Source of the DNA: Ceratopteris richardii
Lineage: Eukaryota; Streptophyta; Polypodiopsida; Polypodiales; Pteridaceae
NCBI GenBank assembly: GCA_020310875.1
Contig: CM035423.1
Location: forward strand, 124,644,664 to 124,708,663
Direction: 5' to 3'
Length of the DNA: 64,000 nt
How positions within the stretch are numbered: the stretch's first letter is position 1; the number at the start of each line of letters is the position of its first letter. Below are positions 11,032-21,806 of the stretch, piece after piece. The notes under the pieces are model-generated. The model had not been told where the DNA came from, searched no databases, and worked only from the letters and a program-made list of their open reading frames with translations. A program made the translations under genes and the position numbers.

Positions 11032-11934
11032 ATGCAATTAGAAATGGATTCCATACATATGAATGGTACTTGGGAGTTATGTGAATTGCCAAAAGGAAAT
11101 AATGTCATTGGTACAAAGTGGATTTATAAGATTAAGAGAAAATTTGATGGTAGCATTGATCGCTACAAAGCTAGATTGGTTGCCAAAGGATATGCGCAAC
11201 AATATGGAATTGATTATGAGGAAACATTTGCACCTACTTCACGCATGACTACCATTTGTACTGTGGTTGCATTGGCTGCCCATTGAGGTTGGAAAGTGCA
11301 TGAGTTGGACATAAAGGCAACCTTCTTGAATGGTGATTTGCAAGAAGAGCTTTATGTGAAGCAACCTCCTGGATTTGCTATTAAAGGGAAAGAGCATATG
11401 GTTTGTCGCTTGCATAAAGCCTTGTATGGTCTCAAACAAGCTCCACGTGCATGGTATGATAAAATCCATAAGCACTTGATTGCTCTTGGCTTCACATGTG
11501 GTTCGATTGAAAGCACACTCTATGTACGCAAAAATAGGGCTGATCTTATAGTGTTTTTTCTTTATGTCAATGACATACTCTTGACTGGGTCATGTGATGC
11601 AAAACTTGACATTCTTATGGCTGACTTGCAGCATACTTTTGGTGTCACTTAACTTGGTCTTTTGAGATACTATCTTGGCATGCAGTTTGTATCCGTTGAG
11701 GGGGGAATTGTTAGGCATCAAGCAAAGTATGTTGAAAAACTACTTCAGCATTTTAACTTTGAGGATTGCAAGACAGTTTCCACACCAGTTGAGACAGGAT
11801 TCAGGTTCTCAGTTGAGGATTCCAGTGATGCATTTGACACTTCTCTTTATCAACAAGCTGTGGGATATCATATATATGCATGCAACACAAGGTCGGATAA
11901 ACAGTATGCAGTTTCCCTAGTAGATCCCTATTGA
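11032..11934 (+). pseudogene. Copia-2 reverse transcriptase
   Basis: RT motifs are present in one frame with stops at 11284 and 11650: [75 protein letters not shown] and YVNDILLTG. The catalytic box is YVND instead of YVDD, so one metal-binding Asp is Asn. RYYLGMQF and TPVETG follow. It would not be active. Confidence 0.9.
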
Positions 11935-12205
11935 TGGATCTTTTCATGGAGATTGATGCTGCTATGCATATTCTCACTAATAGTCAGAGTGCTTTGGCTG
12001 TTGCATGAAACCCAATGTTTCACGCACAGTCCAAACATATTGAGGTGCATTATCACTATGTGAGAGAGTGCCTTCATGCACGAGATATTGATTTGTATAT
12101 GTGCCTACACAAGATAATGTGGCAGACATATTCACCAAAGCTCTTCCACGGGAAAAGTTTGAAGCTTTTCGCAAAGCTTTAGGCTTATTACCTTGTGGGG
12201 GCTGA
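11935..12205 (+). pseudogene. Copia-2 RNase H remnant
   Basis: The frame after a stop has only the end of the Copia RNase H: DAAMHILTNSQSALAVA, stop, NPMFHAQSKHIEVHYHYVREC, then NVADIFTKALPREKFEAFR. The central catalytic part, between the ARSD-like end of the RT and this block, has been deleted. Confidence 0.85.
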
Positions 12206-12239
12206 TCTGTCACTCCCTGTATGTGTTCACATCATTCGC

Positions 12240-12252
12240 TCTAGGGGGGTTT
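12240..12252 (+). other. Copia-2 polypurine tract
   Basis: TCTAGGGGGGTTT precedes the LTR start TGTTAGAC. The purine core is short. Confidence 0.72.
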
Positions 12253-12545
12253 TGTTAGACTTATGTGTTCCTTGAGTAGCTTTGATGTGAACCTTTTCCT
12301 TATACATGGACACTTTTTACTCTAGTGCTGGCTAGAGGTTTTTTCCCCATGTTACCACATACTTGACACTCTCATATGTGGTGGTACTTTGTACTTAAAG
12401 GATATTATTCAGCTCTTACTTCAGTTCAATTCATTGTCAATAGAGAGAGCTATTCCAACCATTGTCTTCTTTGTGTGTCTTGTTGCGTTTGTGTTCCTTG
12501 TGTGTGCTTCTTGTGTGTCTCTCGCACTTCTACACACACCCAACA
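12253..12545 (+). repeat. Copia-2 3' LTR
   Basis: The 293-bp LTR runs from TGTTAGACTTATG to ACACCCAACA. No second copy lies in the window, so the ends rest on the PPT, the TG..CA termini and the sharp return of Gypsy-4 sequence at 12546. Confidence 0.82.
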
Positions 12546-13046
12546 GAATCATGGACACGTGCCATCAATTCCCTATAGTGTCATATGATTTCCGAGTACT
12601 GTAGGAAATACTATCAACTATGGATATATTGACAAAAGTGGGAATTGTAAAATACTTTACCTGGCCAATCTACAAAGTTGATTTTGAAAGATGCACTCAA
12701 GTCATGAATATGTTTCATCCTAGATCGGACATGCCTAGCATGCCTGAAGTGAAGGTATTGGATTTACAAGTTGATTGGATGATAATCAAATTCCCTCATG
12801 ACTTGATTAAAGAAGCATTTGAGTGTACCAAGGATGGCACTACTGACCTCAAAGAAGAATGCCATGAAGCAAGAAAATGAACATTCTTAGATATCAAGAA
12901 GATTGACATAGAAGAAGTGGTGCAGCTAGTGCATCAACACTTTTGTCTCCCAAACATGCATAGATACACGCACCTCAGAAGATAGTGGTGCAAATCCTAT
13001 CACATGCAACAAAGCAAGTGGGAAATCAAGTAAATTTCACACCATA
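12546..13046 (+). pseudogene. Gypsy-4 fragment, ORF2 N-terminal domain
   Basis: Translation (FPIVSYDFRVL, MDILTKVGIVKYFTWPIY, FERCTQVMNMFHPR, HDLIKEAFECTKDG, KEECHEARK) matches residues of the Gypsy-2 ORF2 N-terminal domain and the Gypsy-3 copy at 20546-21076. It has several stops. It is bounded by the Copia-2 LTR at 12545 and the Copia-3 LTR at 13047. Confidence 0.82.
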
Positions 13047-14093
13047 TGTTGGAATAGATGGATGGATACTCCAAGAAATGAGTAGGTACTACTAACTCCT
13101 GCTCCCTTCAAGCTTTAGAGTTGAGTTGTGAGCCCTCTTAGCTTTCCAATGACACTATACAAGTGCCTATGTACTTTTGAAATGATGTATAAAAAGATTG
13201 AATCAAAAGAGACTACTTCCAAATAGAAGGATCAAAGAAAACCTTCTATTTTTTATTATACACCTGCTGCTTGTTATGCTCACTGCTACCAGTACAGTAG
13301 GAATTAGAAAAATTCCTTTTAGAGGTATCAAACTTTCTTAGTAAACTAATGATTCCAAGTGGAATCACTTAAAATGATGCACTATACACAGAGCAATCAA
13401 TTTAGCAATTGAAACATTACCCTCGATTTTTTAGGGCCTCTGTAGAGTTTGACTAGTGAGTGCTTTGACATACGTTTCTCCAAATCGGCTGAACCAAAGT
13501 TCTTCAAAATTTGTGAGCATGTAGATAACTTGGAGCTGATTTCAATAAGCTATAGATCATTGAATTTGGTGGATAATAGACTGAGATATAAGCAGCACAA
13601 GTTGACTATTATGAACGACTATAACTGAGAGATCATAGATGAACAATGTAGATGTATTGTATTAATGAACATAGTTGTACAACATCATAGGCTTGACAAT
13701 CATAGCCTAATGATGGAGAGTAGTGTAGGCTACAATGTAGGACTCACACTCTTTCACAATGGCAATGGAGAGCTCAGGATTGGAGACTTCTAACCACGAC
13801 TTTTCTCAAGTCATCTTTTATAAGTGTTACAATCAAATTTGAATTTGAATTCAAATTTTGGCTCTCTCTAAAGGTAGTACTTCAATATAGGAAATATTCC
13901 CTCAATGAAGTAGATGCTTTTCTAACTAACAATTCCACGAGTTTTTGGTAGGTGATTACAAAGATTCTCTCAAGTCAAACAAATTACTTTTACACATGTA
14001 AAAAGATAAAGTTCTCCTAGCAATGGTTTCCATGGAGCTTCATGTGTTTATGATCTTCAAGCCAAATGTGTGGGCTTGGAGTTTGCACCAATA
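13047..14093 (-). repeat. Copia-3 3' LTR
   Basis: The minus-strand LTR begins TATTGGTGCAAAC (expected TGTTGG) at 14093 and ends TTCCAACA at 13047. It keeps landmarks of the Copia-1 LTR, such as a segment with TTTTTACATGTGTAAAAG. Boundaries come from the PPT on one side and Gypsy-4 sequence on the other. Confidence 0.75.
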
Positions 14094-14107
14094 GCTCCCC
14101 TTCAAGA
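14094..14107 (-). other. Copia-3 polypurine tract
   Basis: On the minus strand TCTTGAAGGGGAGC abuts the LTR start, as in Copia-1. Confidence 0.78.
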
Positions 14108-14133
14108 CAACAATTTTGGCTTGGTCTTCATCT

Positions 14134-14691
14134 TCAATCTTCATGAATGTCCTGCAATCCAATCATTGACTTAAACCTGCAAAGTTCTGCACCATCTAAT
14201 GCTTTAGTCAATAAATCTGCACATTGCATGTTAGATGATACATAAGCCAACTGAATCTCCTTGCTCAATAGCTTCTCTCTTACATAATGATAGTGGATCT
14301 CTATGTGCTTGTTCCTAGCATGATAAATAGGATTTTTTGCAAGGTGTAATGGATTGGTATTATCTCCAAAGATCATTGGAGATGTAGTATGCAAACCCAA
14401 ATCTGTGTATAATAATGTGATCCATATGGCCTCTTGAGTAGCATTGGCTAATCCTCTATACTCTGCCTCTATAGAAGATAAAGCAATAGTAGGTTGCTTC
14501 TTTGAAGACCATGATATTGGCTTATCACCTGCAAAGGATAAGTATCCTGAGGTACTTCTTCTATCATCTTTGCATCCTGCCCAATTTGCATCTGAATATA
14601 TCTTGATGTCCAAGTCTGATGTATAAGGGAAATACGAACCATGATGTTGTGTACCCTTAAGGTACTTCAAGATCGTTTTGGTAGCCTCCAA
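14134..14691 (-). pseudogene. Copia-3 RNase H
   Basis: The 185-residue frame contains TILKYLKGTQ, IYSDANWAGCKDDRRSTSG, ALSSIEAEYRGL, FGDNTNPLHLAKNP and KHIEIHYHYVREKL, ending CADLLTKALDGAELCRF. All expected RNase H motifs are visible. A one-base shift at about 14690 separates it from the RT frame upstream. Confidence 0.92.
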
Positions 14692-15338
14692 GTGAGGTGC
14701 CTAGGCTTGTGCATAAACTGACTTAGAACACGTACTCCATATGCAATGTCAATCCTTTTCAAAGTGGCATAGTTCAAGCTTCCCACTATGCTTTGGTAAC
14801 CTGCAATGTTATCAAGTACATCACCTTCATGAGCACTTAAGTTTAGGTTTACCTCCATTGGAGTACTTGCAACTTTGGCATCCTGCAAATGAAACGTCTT
14901 CAACATATCCTGTATATCCTTTCTCTGAGTAATATAAATTCCAGATTTAGTATAGACTAACTCAAGTCCTAGAAAGTATTTTAGTGATCCAAGGTCACTA
15001 ATTTTGAACTCCTTCATCATCCAACTTTTGATCTGCTTGATGCCATTAGCATCATTACATGTAAGTATGATATCATCAACATATACACATAGATATATTA
15101 CCTTTGAATTACTTCTCTTGATGAACAGAGAAGTATCTGCTTTACTCATGACAAAACCTTGATCTTGAAGGTATGTAGTCAACCTATGGTTCCATGCCCT
15201 AGGTGCATACTTCAATCCATAAAAGGCTTTGTTCAATTTACATACATATGTTACCTTGTTTGGGTCCTCATAGCCAGGAGGTTGAGACATGTATACCTGC
15301 TCTGAAATCCAACCATTCAAAAATGCATTTTTTACATC
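14690..15338 (-). pseudogene. Copia-3 reverse transcriptase (5' truncated)
   Basis: RT homology starts abruptly at [16 protein letters not shown] and includes FYGLKYAPRAWN, the YVDDIILTC box, KISDLGSLKYFLGL and GSLNYATLKRIDIAYG. Upstream of about 15338 the frame is only microsatellite translated as repeats of Cys, Val and Tyr and is not coding. The fingers and everything before them are missing. Confidence 0.92.
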
Positions 15339-15370
15339 AATTTCGGATTCGAGAGCAAGAAGAGATCGAA

Positions 15371-15371
<1 letters not shown>

Positions 15372-15427
<56 letters not shown>
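15372..15427. repeat. (GA)n microsatellite
   Basis: An almost pure GA run of about 55 bp lies directly at the broken end of the Copia-3 RT. Confidence 0.97.
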
Positions 15428-15431
<4 letters not shown>

Positions 15432-15451
15432 TCTCATTGAAGCAAGGTATG

Positions 15452-15965
15452 CGCACACACACACATACATATTCATACACACACATAGACACACACACAC
15501 ACATACACATAGACACACACACACATACACACAAATACACACACAAATACACACACAAATACACACACATATACACACATACACACATAATGTTGCATAC
15601 ACACATGCACACATAATGCATACACATGCACACACATATACACATACATGTACACACACATACACACATACACACACATACACATACACACATACACACA
15701 CATATATGCATACACACACACATAGAGAGACATGCACACACATACCCATACATGCATACATATGCATACATAATGCATATGCATATGCATAACACATACA
15801 GACACATAGACACATAGACACATACACACACATAAACACATACACACTCATAGATACACACACATACACATAGACACACACACACATACAAACACATATA
15901 CACACACACATACACACATAGACACATACACACATAATGATGCATACACACACATACACATGCAT
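15452..15965. repeat. Compound (CA)n/(CATA)n microsatellite
   Basis: About 510 bp are almost entirely CA repeats interrupted by TA, GA and TGCATA units. The long open frames on both strands here are products of the repeat. Confidence 0.97.
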
Positions 15966-16263
15966 ACACGGCACAAATGTGCCGGGAGAAATCGATTTTT
16001 TTTTACATTCCAGAGTGTCGCATATGTGATGCTCTCCAGTTTGCCAACATCACAAATAATGTCGCTAGTTAGCGACGGTATTTGCGACGCACTAATTTAG
16101 TGTCGCATAAGCGATGCAGGCATCGCTTATGCGACGAATGCCTGTAAAAAAAAAATATGAAAACAGCATCGTCGCTTATGCGACTCTAGCATCGCATAAG
16201 CAACGGTGCTTGTTTTTTTTTTCAATTGGGGGGCGTCCCTACGCCCCCCTATTTCTTATAGTG
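15966..16263. mobile_element. CACTA-type DNA transposon end
   Basis: Read inward from 16263 on the minus strand the end is CACTATAAGAAAT, close to the CACTA terminal motif CACTACAAGAAA. The next 250 bp hold subterminal GCGAC/GTCGC repeats in both orientations, including a perfect 16-bp inverted repeat (16102-16117 and 16120-16135, two-base spacer). A GGGGGGCGT/ACGCCCCCC hairpin with a four-base loop is at 16228-16249. Gypsy-3 pol resumes at 16264. The other end and any transposase are not visible, so this is a truncated or non-autonomous copy. Confidence 0.78.
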
Positions 16264-17236
16264 TTAAATGACAAAAAGAGAAGCTCAAGAAGGAGCAGCA
16301 TATGACAACAAAGAACAGACAAAAAAAGTGATAGTAACCATGGAAGGAGAATAGGAGAGATGTACCTACAGAGATAAGGATGTATCAATGATAGAAGAAC
16401 AAGAACTGATAGAGTTAATTCGAGAGTATCGAGATGTGTTCGCTTGGACATATAAATAACTCAAAGGAGTAGATCCCTCTATTTGTTCCCATAGAATACA
16501 ATGACTCGAGACACGAAACCCTCGAAACAAAGACCATACATGTATAATGATGTTTATCCTGCCAAGATTAAGGAAGAGATCGATAAGTTATTGATAGCGA
16601 GATTCATATAAGATATTGAAGACACGGATTGGGTATCACCTTTAGTAGTCATGCCCAAGAAAAACGAAAAACTTAGGGTTTTTATTAACTTGAAAAAGGT
16701 TAATGCAGCCTAAATTTGTGATAGTTACCCATTACCCATAACGGATCATCTCTTGGAAGGAGTAGAATCTCAACCGACGAAGATAAAATCAAAGTCATTT
16801 CAGAATTACCAAGACCTAAGAATGCGAAGGAATGCAAGACTTTATGGGACATTGTGGATATTACAGACGATTCATCCACATGTATGCCATAATCGCCAAA
16901 CCTCTGTATGGGTTATTGACTCAATTTGTTTTGATGGAAGAATGTGAAAAAGCTTTTAATGAATTGAAAAGTAGATTGAGTTCAAGACCAATTCTAAAAG
17001 TACTGAACTAGAATAAACCATTCCATATTCATGTGGATGTATGCAATTATGCCATCAGATGCATCTTAGCACAACTAGTTGATGAAGGAAAATTAGATCA
17101 CCCTATAGGTTATGCAAGTAGACAACTAAACAAAGTGGAAAGCAACTACACTAATACTGAAGAGAAGTCTTAGGGATGGTCTACGCGATGAAAAAATTTA
17201 GACATTACCTCCTAGCCAACAAATTTAAATTCTTCA
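16264..17236 (+). pseudogene. Gypsy-3 RT with internal deletion, and RNase H
   Basis: Homology begins at the REAQ block before the RT, then DVFAWTYK, KGVDPSICSHRI, YNDVYPAKIKEEIDKLL, NLKKVNAA and SYPLPITDHLLEG. At about 16767 it jumps to STDEDKIKVIS. The roughly 130 codons between, including the YVDD catalytic box, are deleted. RNase H continues with YCGHYRRFIHMYA-like, FHIHVDVCNYAIRCI and KKFRHYLLANKFKFFIDHQAL in shifting frames. Confidence 0.87.
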
Positions 17237-17926
17237 TTGATCACCAAGCACTCACTACTATACTTAGTCAATAAATCTTGCAATATAAAAAGCCTAGTGG
17301 GATGGTTTCTACTACTAATGGAGTTTGACTTTGAGATAGTAGTAAAGAAGGGCAACACTTATGTAAGAGCTGATCACCTGTCAAGAATGATGCATGGAGA
17401 ACCACCTATAGGAGTAGTTGAAGAGCTGTCTGATACTTATTTGTTCAACTTAGAAGTGTGTCCAAAATGGGTTGAGAAGTTGATTCCTATACTTACACAT
17501 GGACCACATCATAGGATCAATAGAAACAACAATAGGGAGTTATGGAAAACAAGAGACCTCCACATTTTGGTAGGGACTTTATACTTCAAAGAATCAAATG
17601 GAGGACTTTTAAGATGTGTGGAAGATGAGGAGTGTAATAGTTTACTTGAACAAGCCCATGTAAATAAATGGAGAACACATAAATGTGTTAGTGGAACAAC
17701 ACGCGAATTGAAAAGATTAGGTGTTTATTGTCCTAATGTGCAAAAGGACGTGCATGAGCACATCATTGATTGCCAGGTGTGTCAAGAAACTCCACCTGAT
17801 GAACATTCATCATTATGTTATTCCACCATTTCCCCAGAATGGAGTAAAGTGTTACTTAATTTTTTGAAATCATGCACTTATCCTGAAGGAGCAAGCTTAG
17901 CTAGGAAGAGAGCATTAGAAGAATAG
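17237..17926 (+). pseudogene. Gypsy-3 RNase H end and first H2C2 module
   Basis: An open 229-residue stretch shows LLYLVNKSCN, HLSRMMHGEPP, DTYLFNLEVCPKW and then the first zinc-binding module, H-x6-H (AHVNKWRTH) and C-x2-C (CQVC), as in Gypsy-1. It ends at RKRALEE just before the second module. Confidence 0.87.
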
Positions 17927-19116
17927 AGCAAAGACTACACCATAATGGGTCGAAAGCAACTATTCAAAAGAGGAGAGGATAATCAATTATGACTATGCAT
18001 GCATGAAGGAGGAATACCTTCCTGTTCTAGAGACGGCTCATGCAAGAATAATTGGAAGTCATTTTTTAGTCGAGAAAATTGTAACAATGATTCTTTTTGC
18101 TGGCTTATGGTGGCCTACTTTACATATGGATACAAAAACTTATGTGTGGAGTTGTGACCTACATCAACGAGCAAAGTATCCTATAAAAAGAGATGGAATG
18201 ACCTTGAGATCTGTGATTAGTGTGCGAGCCTTCGTAAAATGGGGTGTTGATTTCATTAGACTAATAAAACCCCCAACGAAAGGCTCGCATGCTGAATATA
18301 TCATCGTAGCCATGGAATATTTGATAAAATGGGTGGGAGCAAAAGCTACAAGCAAAATGATGTCCACACTATGGAAAAGTTCTTATTTGGAAATATTTTC
18401 ACTCACTTTGGACTAGCGATTGAAATTGTAAGTGATAGAGGAACACACTTTACTAATGAAGTCATCGAGTCACTTATGAATGAATTTGTAGTAATTCATA
18501 AAAAGTCGGCACCCTATCATCCACATGCTAATGGACAAGCAGAGAGTTCCAATAAAGTGTTATGCATGGTGTCAACTAAGATAATCAACAACAAAAGGTC
18601 AGATTGGGATAAATAGTTGTATCATGCAATATGGGCCTTTTGAGTGGCATATAAAACGTCTATTGGAACCACTCCCTTTCACCTAGTCTATGGACAAAAT
18701 GCAATAGTGCCAATTGATTTCTTGGTCCCACTCTGAGAGTTGCTGAGAACTATGAGTGGATAGGACATGAAATATCAAGACAATTGGAGCAAATAGAGAA
18801 GTTGCATGAGACTAGGTTACAAGCAATACCCGACATCTACATTGTGAAAAGGAGACAAAAATCCCATTATAATGCACATATCAAGGATAAAGGACTTAGA
18901 GAAGGAGACTTAGTATTGGTGTACACACTTACGCAACATGCGAAGAAATTGCAACAACGAGGATATGGACCACTGCTGATAAATAGAATTTCTACAAGTG
19001 GGGCTATCAACCTAGCAACACTTGATGGAGAAATTTTGCCAAATTACATTAGTGGTTATAGAGTCAAATGGTATATGGGAACATTAACTGAAAGCATGCT
19101 AGCAAGACTCTTATGA
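17927..19116 (+). pseudogene. Gypsy-3 second H2C2 module and integrase
   Basis: The second module keeps AHARIIGSH (H-x6-H) and the FAGLWWPTLHMD block, but its cysteine pair reads CDLH. The core follows with WGVDFIRLI, VSDRGTHF and PYHPHANGQAES, which are the D, D and E positions. The C-terminal region has GDLVLVYTLTQHAKKLQQRGYGP and NYISGYRVKWY. Frames change near 18330 and 18620-18780. Confidence 0.9.
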
Positions 19117-19309
19117 GTGCAAAATAGAAAGAAAGAAGAGGAAAGAATACGAGAAGAAGCCAGAGTAAAGGCATTATAACGACTACAATAATGAAAGGAA
19201 TAGATACGACAACATGATGATAGATATTTACAAGGAAAAGAACCTATCCCCATGGCAAACTACCAAACTAATCCAACAAAAACCATAGAGAATTTCATTA
19301 GACAACCCT

Positions 19310-19640
19310 AATTAAACCTAGGTATTGTTAAAGATGACTATGAATTAGTGGATTCCTTGATTGACATAGAAGCAACCTTAAGTAGTATATGAGCCTTGTT
19401 AGCAGAAAAGCTAAAGGCACATATTAGTCCAACAAAAGACCATATGATAGGAATCAAAGGCAACATCATTGAATGCCTCAGAGAAATTTCAATGTCTTTA
19501 CATTTAGGAAACAATACCATGCAACAAAGACTTCTAGTCTGCAAAGGCTCTGATCTTCTAGAAGAATTGGTCGTAGGAAAAGATTGGATTTTTGAACTTG
19601 AAGTCATTATCCACCTTGCCCAAGCATACATATGAGCAAA
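19310..19640 (+). pseudogene. Gypsy-3 second protease-like domain (degenerate)
   Basis: DSLIDIEATLSS replaces the expected LIDTGAT/LIDSGAA active site, so the Gly of D-[ST]-G is lost. Downstream it keeps MIGIKGNIIECLREI, LHLGNNTMQQRLLVC and LVVGKDWIFE. The last is the counterpart of the LGQDWI motif. Position after the integrase is the same as in Gypsy-1 and Gypsy-2. Confidence 0.82.
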
Positions 19641-20519
19641 GATCAACCATAGGGAAGTCTTTAGCCTTCTAGATGAAAAATCCCTAAAAACGAGAGGGCA
19701 AGAAAATCCTAGGATTACAAGTCTAGAAGATCTAGTTAAAGAAATTCCAACAAACCTCTTGTCTGCTGATTCCTCTATTTCCTATACACCTACACCTTAT
19801 CCTAAACTGCATGGCCACCCTATCTTTTCTTCTCAAGAAAGTGAGCCTAAGCGACTAAGTGAGGTCTGTCAGCCTAAAGAAACTTGTGAGAAGATAACAC
19901 CATCTACAATCTCACTAGCAACTAGGACATAGCGACATCAAAGCATAAAACAAGTATGGTTTCATAAGGATCAACTATAGAAATATGAATGAAGGAGTTC
20001 GACAACACACCCACACCCCATGAGGCAAGAGAAGCACAAAGGTCCAAAACTACAATAGAATGAATCTAGTATCTTACAAGTATGGGTACCTACATGATTA
20101 GCAAAAGCTTGATGATCATGAAAATAAATGTGGATCCCAAAAAAGATGAAGGAACAAGCAAAGAAAGAAATAAGGACCTTAGACAAAGCAACATGCAGGA
20201 TTGTCAAAGACATCAATGCATGACCCAAAGGCAAATGTCCACAAGGACAAGCAAAGGAAAAGAAGCTCCAACACAATGAAGTGTACATATAGAGGATTAC
20301 ATCCAAGGAAGCGTAGTTGAAAGCACAACGAGATAGGACAAAGATGAATTAGAATGCAACATTAAAGTGGAGACCGAAGGAGCAAGAAGGAGTGTGCCAA
20401 ACCAATATAAACAATCAGTCTTACACACATGCAGAGTTACATGCATTCAGAGTATGCACAATATGGCCACATTACAAGGCCATGCATTCGGCACACAGAC
20501 TGTCGAACCAATGTAGTGG
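19641..20519 (+). other. Gypsy-3 Pol tail and ORF1-ORF2 spacer
   Basis: This is degenerate sequence matching the Gypsy-2 tail in scattered places. Traces of the repeated W-x-P motif appear (KQVWFHKDQ near 19950, VWVPT near 20085). ACATTACAAGGCCATGCATT at about 20470 matches the spacer before Gypsy-2 ORF2. No open frame of note. Confidence 0.6.
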
Positions 20520-21076
20520 TGCACATTTCCTATCAAGGAATAGGACTTAATTCCCTGCAATGTCACAGGATTTTCGAGTACTATAGGAAATACCATCAAC
20601 TATCGATATATTGAAAAAAGTGAGAATTGTAAAGTACTTTACCCAACCAATCTACAAGCCTGATTTTGAAAGATGCACTCAAGCCTTGATTACATTGCAT
20701 CGTGGGCATGCCTACTTTGCCTGAAGCAAAGGTATTGGATTTACAAGGTGATTGGAGGACAATCAAATTCACTCATGACTTGATTAAAGAAGCATTTGGG
20801 TGGACCAAGGATGGCACTAATGACCTGGAAGAAGAATGCCATGAAGCAAGAAAATGAACATTCTTAGATATCAATAGGATCGACAACATAGAAGAAGTTT
20901 TGCCACTAGTGCATCAACACTTTTGTTTCCCAAACTTGCATTGAGACATTGCACCTCAATAAATAGTGGTGCAACTCCTATCGCACGCAACAAAGCTAGT
21001 GGCCAATCAAGTAAATTTCACACCATATGTCCAAGAATGCCTATTTGAAGCAAAGAAGCAATGGGGCAATAATTTT
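20520..21076 (+). pseudogene. Gypsy-3 ORF2 N-terminal domain
   Basis: Translation in pieces gives FPAMSQDFRVL, KYFTQPIYKPDFERCTQ, MPTLPEAKVLDLQGDWRTIKFTHDLIKEAFGW, KEECHEARK, VHQHFCFPNLH and SHATKLVANQVNFTPYVQE. This matches Gypsy-2 ORF2 closely and Gypsy-4 more so. The start of ORF2 is missing. The homology ends mid-domain at the Gypsy-2 LTR. Confidence 0.83.
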
Positions 21077-21552
21077 TTCCTACACTTCAGCACTTTCCAC
21101 ACTTCGCACACACCTTAACAACAACAAACAAACACTTTCATGGATAGGCAACACTTCCTAACACTCTTTCCAAGCAACACACATGCACACAAGCTCACCA
21201 AGAAGAAGATACAAAGAGGAGAAGACACAAATTCGAATTTTTGTGCTCTTGATTCTCACAATGGCCAAAAGTCTTTACAAAGAGTCACAAATTGACTTAT
21301 ATACTTGTGCCCTAAAAATGGTCCTTTCACACAAGAGACCGGCACTTTATTCACTAAAGGACTAATTTCCTACTAATTTACATGGGTAAGTTTCTAATCT
21401 TCTGTGGGGATGCATCTAGAGGACTCCTCTAGTGCATTTACATCGGAAAATATATTACAAGAATGGTTATAATACAAAAATTGGGTGTCCAAATCGAAAA
21501 AATTTTGGGCCCCGTCTTTTTCTCTGCCTTGTGCTCTCTTTGCTCTGCAACA
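21077..21552 (-). repeat. Gypsy-2 3' LTR (3'-truncated)
   Basis: It begins TGTTGCAGAGC at 21552 after the PPT and matches 36889-37355. About 424 bp of the LTR 3' end are missing; the sequence changes to Gypsy-3 ORF2 at about 21076. A TATA-like GTATATAAG is at 21296-21304. Confidence 0.9.
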
Positions 21553-21567
21553 CTCTCCCCCTCTTTG
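21553..21567 (-). other. Gypsy-2 polypurine tract
   Basis: On the minus strand AAAGAGGGGGAGAG abuts the LTR start TGTTGCAG. Confidence 0.85.
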
Positions 21568-21806
21568 TCTCTGTCGTCCCTTGACAGGGTTTACTTCTTG
21601 TTTGTCTCTGTCATCGCACGCATCCCTTGGTCAGTTCTGCCTACTGGTTTGACTAGCATTCTGTTTTAATGGTCCTCTGATTTGTCCTGGTTGCACACAT
21701 CCGATCCTACTGTATTACTTAAGCCTGTGAATTCGGGTTGCCACGCACGCCATTAGTAGACATATGAGGATGTAGCTCTTAAGCCTTGATCTAAACCTTC
21801 TGTTGC

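Larger units (their letters stand above)
8665..12545 (+). mobile_element. Copia-2, 5'-truncated Ty1/Copia element
   Basis: This is a different Copia family from Copia-1/4, on the plus strand. Gag, protease, integrase, RT and part of RNase H are in order, followed by a PPT and a 293-bp 3' LTR. The 5' LTR, PBS and start of gag are missing at the junction with Gypsy-7. Several stops and a deletion in RNase H show it is dead. Confidence 0.92.
13047..15338 (-). mobile_element. Copia-3, truncated Ty1/Copia element
   Basis: On the minus strand only the RT, RNase H, PPT and 3' LTR remain. The 5' part ends at a GA microsatellite at about 15340. Its proteins are close to Copia-1/4 but clearly diverged, and its LTR is of similar length (1047 bp). 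It inserted into Gypsy-4 ORF2 at 13046/13047. Confidence 0.88.
16264..21076 (+). mobile_element. Gypsy-3, decayed partial element
   Basis: On the plus strand this carries pol from just before the RT, RNase H, both H2C2 modules, integrase, second protease-like domain, tail and the N-terminal domain of ORF2. It ends at 21076 where the Gypsy-2 3' LTR begins in the opposite orientation. Many stops and shifts mark it as old. No LTR or PBS is visible. Confidence 0.9.

Noticed and set aside
12376..12604. Short overlapping plus-strand frames
   Set aside because: They fall in the Copia-2 LTR and cross its end into another element.
15203..15974. Long open frames on both strands (Cys/Val/Tyr-rich or Thr/His-rich)
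   Set aside because: They are translations of the GA and CA microsatellites. Only the C-terminal part of one (14690-15338, minus) is real RT.
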